Of a DNA stretch of 64,000 nt, positions 59,375-64,000 are shown one piece after another. The first letter of the stretch is position 1, and each line of letters opens with the position of its first letter. The DNA is taken from positions 1-64,000 of the forward strand of contig JAYSGB010000014.1 of NCBI GenBank assembly GCA_041913045.1, written 5' to 3'. The position numbers and the translations under genes were made by a program. The notes beneath the pieces were generated by a model, which was given only the letters and a program-made list of their open reading frames with translations, was not told the DNA's origin and did no database searches. The DNA comes from CAMLOF01 sp041913045. Lineage in GTDB: Bacteria; Pseudomonadota; Gammaproteobacteria; Burkholderiales; Burkholderiaceae_C.

Positions 59375-59780
59375 TGTTCTGCGTGGCGAACGTGATCTGA
59401 TTCAACCCGCTGCGCCGAGCGGCGTCCATGACATTGATCACAGCCTGGTGGGTGGCGGCTGCGTCGGCGCTGACGATCACCACCGGGTTGGACTGCCCCG
59501 CTGCAGCTTCGGTCATGGCGCGTACCAGGGTGTCCACGGCCTGGCCTTCAAGCAATTGGCGGTTTACGGCGTAGCGGCCATCCTGGGCCACGGTCACGAT
59601 GATTTCCTTGGGCGCTTCACGCAACTGCTCGGCATCGGCCACCGGCAGACTCACCTGCAATTCCGCGAACTTGTTGTAGGTGGTCGTCAGCATCAGGAAG
59701 ATCAGCACCACCAGCAGAATGTCGATGAACGGGATCAGATTGATCTCGGGTTCCTCGCGCGAGCCGTTGCGAAAGTTCAT
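59361..59780 (-). CDS. exbD: ExbD/TolR-type biopolymer transport protein
   Basis: 139 residues (E. coli ExbD 141). One membrane helix at about 16-34 (LIPFIDILLVVLIFLMLTT) with the functional Asp of FIDILLV, then a periplasmic domain. With ExbB it uses the proton gradient to power TonB-type transport or similar work. No tonB is adjacent; the gene precedes lpxK, a frequent betaproteobacterial arrangement. Confidence 0.93.
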   Translation of the reverse strand: MNFRNGSREEPEINLIPFIDILLVVLIFLMLTTTYNKFAELQVSLPVADAEQLREAPKEIIVTVAQDGRYAVNRQLLEGQAVDTLVRAMTEAAAGQSNPVVIVSADAAATHQAVINVMDAARRSGLNQITFATQNSGAR

Positions 59781-59799
59781 GGCGGTTGTTCCTGTGCGG

Positions 59800-60435
59800 T
59801 CAGCGGCGCAAGGTCAGCAGGTGGTGGGCAAATCGTTCGGCAGCCACTTCCAGCTGGAGCAGGTAGGCGTCCACCCTGGCGCGGAAATAGCGCCAGAAGA
59901 TAAGCGCCGGAATAGCGATGATGAGACCGAACGCCGTGTTGTACAACGCAATGGAAATGCCATGTGCCAGCTGAGCGGGGTTGCCGCCGCCGGGAACCAT
60001 GCCGCCTTCGGCCCCTTGTGAGCCAAAGATTTCAATCATCCCGATCACGGTGCCCAGCAGTCCCAACAGCGGTGCGGCAGAGGCGATGGTGGCGAGCGCA
60101 CCCAGGTAGCGTTGCAGCTTGGCGGCGGCCAGCCTGCCCGCCGACTCCAGGCCTGAGCGCAATTCGTCCTCGGTGGCCTGCGGAAACTGGTTGAGGTGGC
60201 GAAACCCTGTAGCCAGCATTTCGCCAAGCAGAGAGTTTTCTGCGAGCTGCTCCACCACGGCGGGCGTGGGCACGCCCGCGCGCGACGCCATGATCGCTTC
60301 TTCCAGAAGCTGTGGCGGGGCAACCTTGGCGGTTTGCAGGCTTACGAAGCGTTCAATGACCAGGGCCAGGCCCAGGACAGAACATGTGATGAGGGGCCAG
60401 ATCGGCCAGCCGGCGGCTTGTATGATGGACAGCAA
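59800..60435 (-). CDS. exbB: ExbB/TolQ/MotA-type proton channel protein
   Basis: 212 residues from a TTG at 60435 after TGGAG, which fits the family start LLSIIQAAGWPIWP; the open frame above it (to 60519) is not protein-like. Three membrane helices: about 12-28, 112-135 and 155-178, with AAPLLGLLGTVIGMIEIF and the NTAFGLIIAIPALI segment. It forms the pentameric channel with ExbD. It is 19 bp before exbD. Confidence 0.9.
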   Translation of the reverse strand: MLSIIQAAGWPIWPLITCSVLGLALVIERFVSLQTAKVAPPQLLEEAIMASRAGVPTPAVVEQLAENSLLGEMLATGFRHLNQFPQATEDELRSGLESAGRLAAAKLQRYLGALATIASAAPLLGLLGTVIGMIEIFGSQGAEGGMVPGGGNPAQLAHGISIALYNTAFGLIIAIPALIFWRYFRARVDAYLLQLEVAAERFAHHLLTLRR

Positions 60436-60521
60436 AACGGGACTCCAGATGCGGGCTGAGCGTGCACAGGGCGACTGCCGCGCATTATGGCGCAGTGCCG
60501 TGGTCAGGCTGTTGCTCAATC

Positions 60522-60530
60522 TGTGGATAA
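60522..60530 (+). promoter_or_regulatory. Perfect DnaA box between exbB and xseA
   Basis: TGTGGATAA (complement TTATCCACA) is the full DnaA consensus. It is alone, in the 277-bp gap between divergent exbB and xseA, which otherwise shows no gene. It may regulate one of the two genes, or be chance. Confidence 0.4.
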
Positions 60531-60712
60531 CTTTGTGTGTAACTGGGCTCCGAACGCCCTGTTGGCCGCATGAAATCAGGCTTTTTCCGAGTTCTCTCGA
60601 ATGGAGTGCTGAAAAATTTCTTTTGAATCAATGGGTTGCAAGATTTGTTGGTGCCTGAGTTCCTGTGCGTCATTGAACCTGCCGCACCAGCATTCTTGTG
60701 GACACATGCACC

Positions 60713-62017
60713 ATGCGGGAGCGTGACGTGAACGATTTCGGGCGCCCTTCGGGGAGTCAAGTGTGGGGCGTAGGCGCCTTGCTGCGTGCGCTTGCGGACG
60801 CTTTACAAGCACGGTTCAACCCCGTGACGGTTCGGGGTGAGGTTTCTGGTTTTTCGCGCGCCGCAAGCGGGCATTGCTACTTCAGCCTGAAGGACGAGCA
60901 GGGTCAGTTGCGCTGTGCCATGTTCCGCCGCGCTGCACAGATCAGCGGGCTGGACCTGCGCGACGGTGTTTTGATCGAGGCTGTGGGGCGGCTTGATATT
61001 TACGGCCCGCGTGGGGATCTGCAACTCATCGTGGAAAGCGCCCGGCCCGCTGGCCAAGGGAATCTTTTTGAGCAGTTCATGCGCTTGAAGGCGGAACTGG
61101 AGGCTCAAGGTTTTTTCGACGAGTCGCGCAAGCGCGCCGTGCCAGACATGCCGCGCAGCATTGGGGTGGTCACGTCGCTGGACGCGGCTGCCTTGCGCGA
61201 CGTGGCCTCCACCTTGCGCCGCCGGGCACCTCACCTGCCGGTGCGGGTCTTTCCGTCGGCTGTGCAGGGGGATCAGGCCCCCGTGGCCTTGTGCCAGGCT
61301 CTGGATCGCGCCTACGAGCACCATGACCGAACCGGGGAGTGTGATGTGCTCCTCATCGTTCGTGGCGGTGGCTCTCTTGAGGACCTCTGGGCTTTCAACA
61401 GCCCCTTGCTGGTGCGCAAGGTGGCAGAGGCGCCCATGCCAGTCATCAGCGGCGTGGGGCACGAAACCGATTTCACCTTGACGGACTTTGTGGCCGATCT
61501 GCGTGCGCCCACGCCCACGGCCGCGGCCGAGTTGTGTGCGCCAGCGCGCGACGTTCTGCTGCGCGGGCTGGACGTTCTTGCAGGCAGGCTCAACGACACT
61601 GTCTGGCGCACATTTGATGTGCGTGCTCAGCGTCTGGACCGGATGGCTCAACGTCTGGGGCGCCCCTCTCAAAGACTGGCAGACGAACGAGCTCGCCTGT
61701 CTGGCATGGCGCACCGCTTGCAGCGCATTGCCGCATTGCGTCTTGACCGCGAGCGCGGCAACCTGCAGCGGCAGGCGCAGAATCTGCCTCAAGCCGTCCA
61801 GCGCGACGTGCAGCGTCAGGGCCGGTTGCTGGCGCAGGCGCAGGCCAGGCTCGCCTTGCTGGACCCCCGCCTGGTATTGCAACGAGGTTACGCCTGGCTG
61901 GCGAATACCGAAGGCCATGCGCTGACCAGCGTTACTCAGGTCGAGCCAGGCCAGGCGGTGCAGGCCGTACTCGCGGACGGATCGCTCGATTTGACCGTTA
62001 AGGCTGCAAGGCCGTAA
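60713..62017 (+). CDS. xseA: Exodeoxyribonuclease VII large subunit
   Basis: 434 residues from ATG 60713 (GTG 60698 is in frame; E. coli 456). N-terminal OB fold (about 18-115, VRGEVSGFSRAASGHCYFSLKD) binds single-stranded DNA; the exonuclease domain has IGVVTSLDAAALRDV, LLIVRGGGSLEDLWAFN and the metal GVGHETDFTLTDFVADLRAPTPTAAAE; a long helical region follows. It degrades single-stranded DNA processively from both ends. xseB is not adjacent. Confidence 0.95.
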   Translation: MRERDVNDFGRPSGSQVWGVGALLRALADALQARFNPVTVRGEVSGFSRAASGHCYFSLKDEQGQLRCAMFRRAAQISGLDLRDGVLIEAVGRLDIYGPRGDLQLIVESARPAGQGNLFEQFMRLKAELEAQGFFDESRKRAVPDMPRSIGVVTSLDAAALRDVASTLRRRAPHLPVRVFPSAVQGDQAPVALCQALDRAYEHHDRTGECDVLLIVRGGGSLEDLWAFNSPLLVRKVAEAPMPVISGVGHETDFTLTDFVADLRAPTPTAAAELCAPARDVLLRGLDVLAGRLNDTVWRTFDVRAQRLDRMAQRLGRPSQRLADERARLSGMAHRLQRIAALRLDRERGNLQRQAQNLPQAVQRDVQRQGRLLAQAQARLALLDPRLVLQRGYAWLANTEGHALTSVTQVEPGQAVQAVLADGSLDLTVKAARP

Positions 62018-62066
62018 CTTGTTTCCTACAATCGTCGGTTGTCACAACCAACCAGAGGAAGAAGAC

Positions 62067-62648
62067 ATGGAACACACCTTGCCCCCGCTCCCGTTTGCCA
62101 TTGATGCACTGGAGCCGCACTACTCCAAGGAGACGCTGGAATTCCACCACGGCAAGCATCACAACGCCTATGTCGTGAACCTGAACAACCTGCAGAAGGG
62201 CACCGAGTTCGAGAGCATGGACCTGGAGTCCATCGTCAAGAAGTCCAGTGGTGGCATCTACAACAACGCTGCCCAGATCTGGAACCACACCTTCTTCTGG
62301 AACTGCATGAAGCCCAACGGCGGCGGCGAGCCGACTGGCGCGCTGGCCGCAGCCATCAACGCCAAGTGGGGCAGCTATGCTGCGTTCCGCGAGGCCTTCG
62401 TCAAGAGCGCCGTGGGCAACTTCGGCTCTGGCTGGACCTGGCTGGTCAAGAAGGCCGACGGCTCCGTGGACATCGTCAACACCGGCGCCGCTGGCACCCC
62501 ACTGACCACCGCCGACAAGGCGCTGCTGACCGTGGACGTGTGGGAACACGCCTACTACATCGACTACCGCAACCTGCGCCAGAAGTTCGTCGAGACCTTC
62601 CTGGATAAGCTGGTCAACTGGTCTTTCGCTGAAGCCAACTTCGCCTGA
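62067..62648 (+). CDS. sodB: Superoxide dismutase, Fe type
   Basis: 193 residues, the E. coli SodB length. Metal ligands His27, His74, Asp157 and His161 (FHHGKHHNAY, WNHTFFW, DVWEHAYY). The AAGTPLT segment indicates the Fe rather than Mn type. It detoxifies superoxide in the cytoplasm. The leader has a TACAAT (62027-62032), a small stem GGTTG/CAACC (62037-62049) and AGAGGAAG as ribosome site. It ends at a strong terminator. Confidence 0.96.
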   Translation: MEHTLPPLPFAIDALEPHYSKETLEFHHGKHHNAYVVNLNNLQKGTEFESMDLESIVKKSSGGIYNNAAQIWNHTFFWNCMKPNGGGEPTGALAAAINAKWGSYAAFREAFVKSAVGNFGSGWTWLVKKADGSVDIVNTGAAGTPLTTADKALLTVDVWEHAYYIDYRNLRQKFVETFLDKLVNWSFAEANFA

Positions 62649-62663
62649 TAGCGCGACTTCCCC

Positions 62664-62700
62664 AAAAAAACGCTGCCCCGGTAACGGCGCAGCGTTTTTT
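62664..62700. terminator. Bidirectional terminator after sodB
   Basis: CGCTGC (62671-62676) pairs with GCAGCG (62689-62694), with a further inner stem CCG/CGG and loop GTAA. It is flanked by seven A on the left and six T on the right, so it serves sodB and the convergent DUF192 gene. Confidence 0.88.
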
Positions 62701-62719
62701 CTTGCCCGTTTGGGCGAGC

Positions 62720-63226
62720 TCACTTGGCCTGGAATGGGGTGCCTGCCAGCTTGAACCCTGCTTTCAAGCCGCGTTTTGCAAACCATCCCTGGTTCATCTC
62801 CAGCACATAGCGCACGGGTTGCGTCGAGCAATGCGAGTCGGTGGTCTGCGGCTTCATGTCGGCCAGGTTGACGATGGTGCCGTCGTCAGCGACGAAGGCA
62901 GCCGTCAGGGGGATGAGGGTGTTCTTCATCCAGAAGCATTGCGTGGCGGGTTGCTCGAAGACGAAGAGCATGCCTTCATGGCCAGGCATCTCCTGGCGCC
63001 ACATCAAACCGACTGCGCGCTGATCGGGCGTGGCGGCCACCTGGGCGTCTATGCGGTGCATGCTTGCGCTCAACTGCACCCGCGGCAAGTTCATCTGGGG
63101 GGCTTGCGCCTGGACCGGCAGCCCGCTCAGGATAAACAGTGCGGCAACCAGCCAGCGCCCCGCGTTTGACTGAGTGGAGTGCTGCAGGCGGAACATCTGG
63201 CGTGCTGCTAACAAGGTGTGTTTCAT
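62720..63226 (-). CDS. Exported DUF192 family protein
   Basis: 168 residues from ATG 63226; ATG 63196 would give a more usual signal peptide. Signal helix WLVAALFILSGLPVQAQA, then the DUF192 domain with QRAVGLMWRQEMPGHEGMLFVF, FWMKNTLIPLTAAFV and RYVLEMNQGWFAKRGLKAG. These small beta domains are secreted or periplasmic and found in archaea and bacteria; function unknown. It is divergent from icd, 154 bp away, as in related betaproteobacteria. Confidence 0.9.
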   Translation of the reverse strand: MKHTLLAARQMFRLQHSTQSNAGRWLVAALFILSGLPVQAQAPQMNLPRVQLSASMHRIDAQVAATPDQRAVGLMWRQEMPGHEGMLFVFEQPATQCFWMKNTLIPLTAAFVADDGTIVNLADMKPQTTDSHCSTQPVRYVLEMNQGWFAKRGLKAGFKLAGTPFQAK

Positions 63227-63380
63227 GGCGAGTTGGTAGACGTATTTGAAGGGCGGGGCTGTACCTGTTTTGGGCATAGAATTTTAGGCCTGTACCCCCG
63301 CAAGGGGCGTCGTGCCGAGCACTGATCGGTTTCAGTTGCCTTCCCCGGCCTCAATCACATTTTCCGGAGACCCGCTTCTC

Positions 63381-64000
63381 ATGTATCAGCACATCCAAGT
63401 GCCCGCGCAAGGCCAGAAGATCACCGTCAACGCCGACATGTCGCTCAATGTGCCGGACGAGCCCATCATCCCTTACATCGAGGGCGACGGGACCGGCTTT
63501 GACATCACCCCGGTCATGCTGAAGGTGGTGGACGCCGCTGTTGAGAAAGCCTACGGCGGCAAGCGCAAGATCCACTGGATGGAGGTGTACGCGGGCGAGA
63601 AGTCGACCAAGGTCTACGGCCCTGACGTGTGGCTTCCCGAGGAAACCCTGGCGGTGCTGAAGGAATACGTGGTCTCCATCAAGGGCCCGCTGACCACGCC
63701 GGTGGGCGGCGGCATCCGCTCCCTGAACGTTGCTCTGCGCCAGGAGTTGGATCTGTACGTCTGCCTGCGCCCGGTGCAGTACTTCCGCGGCGTGCCGTCC
63801 CCGGTCAAGGAGCCGGAAAAGACCAATATGGTCATCTTCCGCGAGAACTCCGAGGACATCTACGCCGGCATTGAATACCCCGCGCAAAGCGAGAAGGCCA
63901 AGAAGCTCATCAAGTTCCTGCAGCAGGAAATGGGCGTCACCAAGATCCGCTTCCCCGAGACCTCGGGCATCGGCATCAAGCCCGTGTCCATCGAGGGCAC
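63381..64000 (+). CDS. icd: Isocitrate dehydrogenase (NADP), 5' part
   Basis: About 206 codons are present; the gene runs off the right edge (E. coli 416). The reading begins YQHIQVPAQGQKITVN, then IPYIEGDGTGFDIT, WMEVYAGEKSTKVYG, and GGGIRSLNVALRQ with the serine that is phosphorylated by the IDH kinase in E. coli. It makes 2-oxoglutarate in the citric acid cycle, the substrate of the sucA product in this window. GGAG lies at 63365-63368. Confidence 0.95.
   Translation, partial: MYQHIQVPAQGQKITVNADMSLNVPDEPIIPYIEGDGTGFDITPVMLKVVDAAVEKAYGGKRKIHWMEVYAGEKSTKVYGPDVWLPEETLAVLKEYVVSIKGPLTTPVGGGIRSLNVALRQELDLYVCLRPVQYFRGVPSPVKEPEKTNMVIFRENSEDIYAGIEYPAQSEKAKKLIKFLQQEMGVTKIRFPETSGIGIKPVSIEG

Overview
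The window is about 94% chromosomal core DNA of a betaproteobacterium, most likely order Burkholderiales and family Comamonadaceae-like. The evidence is GC-rich codon use in nearly every gene, the betaproteobacterial gene order ndk-rlmN-pilW-rodZ-ispG-hisS-yfgM-bamB-der-hfq-hflX-hflK-hflC-hisZ-purA, and a Burkholderiales-type sucA leader in front of sucA-sucB-lpdA. The genus assignment is inference; no database search was possible.

Left end (1-4154): the inner end of an integrative element lying against a tRNA-Ser(GGA) gene. It carries a tyrosine integrase, a small serine recombinase behind a repeat-dense promoter, a coiled-coil/zinc-ribbon protein, two doubtful tiny ORFs and about 690 bp of repeat-rich non-coding DNA. 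Its base composition looks poorer in GC than the rest. The far end of the element is outside the window.

4155-12456: tRNA-Ser, an NfeD/SPFH membrane pair, a large PLP amino-acid decarboxylase, a YdcH-like protein, a secreted NlpC/P60 hydrolase, an isochorismatase-fold hydrolase, prpE (propionyl-CoA synthetase), and an ArsR-type regulator translationally coupled to a small lipoprotein.

12457-26077: the 2-oxoglutarate dehydrogenase complex (sucA, sucB, lpdA) followed by zapE; a PP2C phosphatase divergent from a DinG/YoaA-type helicase; bamD divergent from rluD; then scpB-rluB.

26157-43643: one long co-directional housekeeping block. It covers nucleotide pools (ndk, purA and a phosphoribosyltransferase), RNA modification (rlmN), pili and cell shape (pilW, rodZ), isoprenoids (ispG), tRNA charging and histidine synthesis (hisS, hisZ), outer-membrane assembly (yfgM, bamB), ribosome and RNA factors (der, hfq, hflX) and the HflKC complex that modulates FtsH, ending in metC. 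Many stop and start codons overlap, indicating coupled translation.

43619-50489: mnmH, a TesA-like esterase whose start codon shares a CATG with the start of a divergent YbbA-like ABC ATPase, rlmB, a split chromate transporter pair, a FabG/PhaB-type reductase, a YigZ-family protein and an asparaginase.

50523-64000: ligA; then minus-strand map-glnD and a separate minus-strand envelope cluster exbB-exbD-lpxK-Trm112-kdsB-adk; then xseA, sodB, a DUF192 protein and the 5' part of icd, which runs off the right edge. The most unusual material is in the element at the left end, the sucA leader RNA, and the ArsR/lipoprotein pair with its long inverted repeat.
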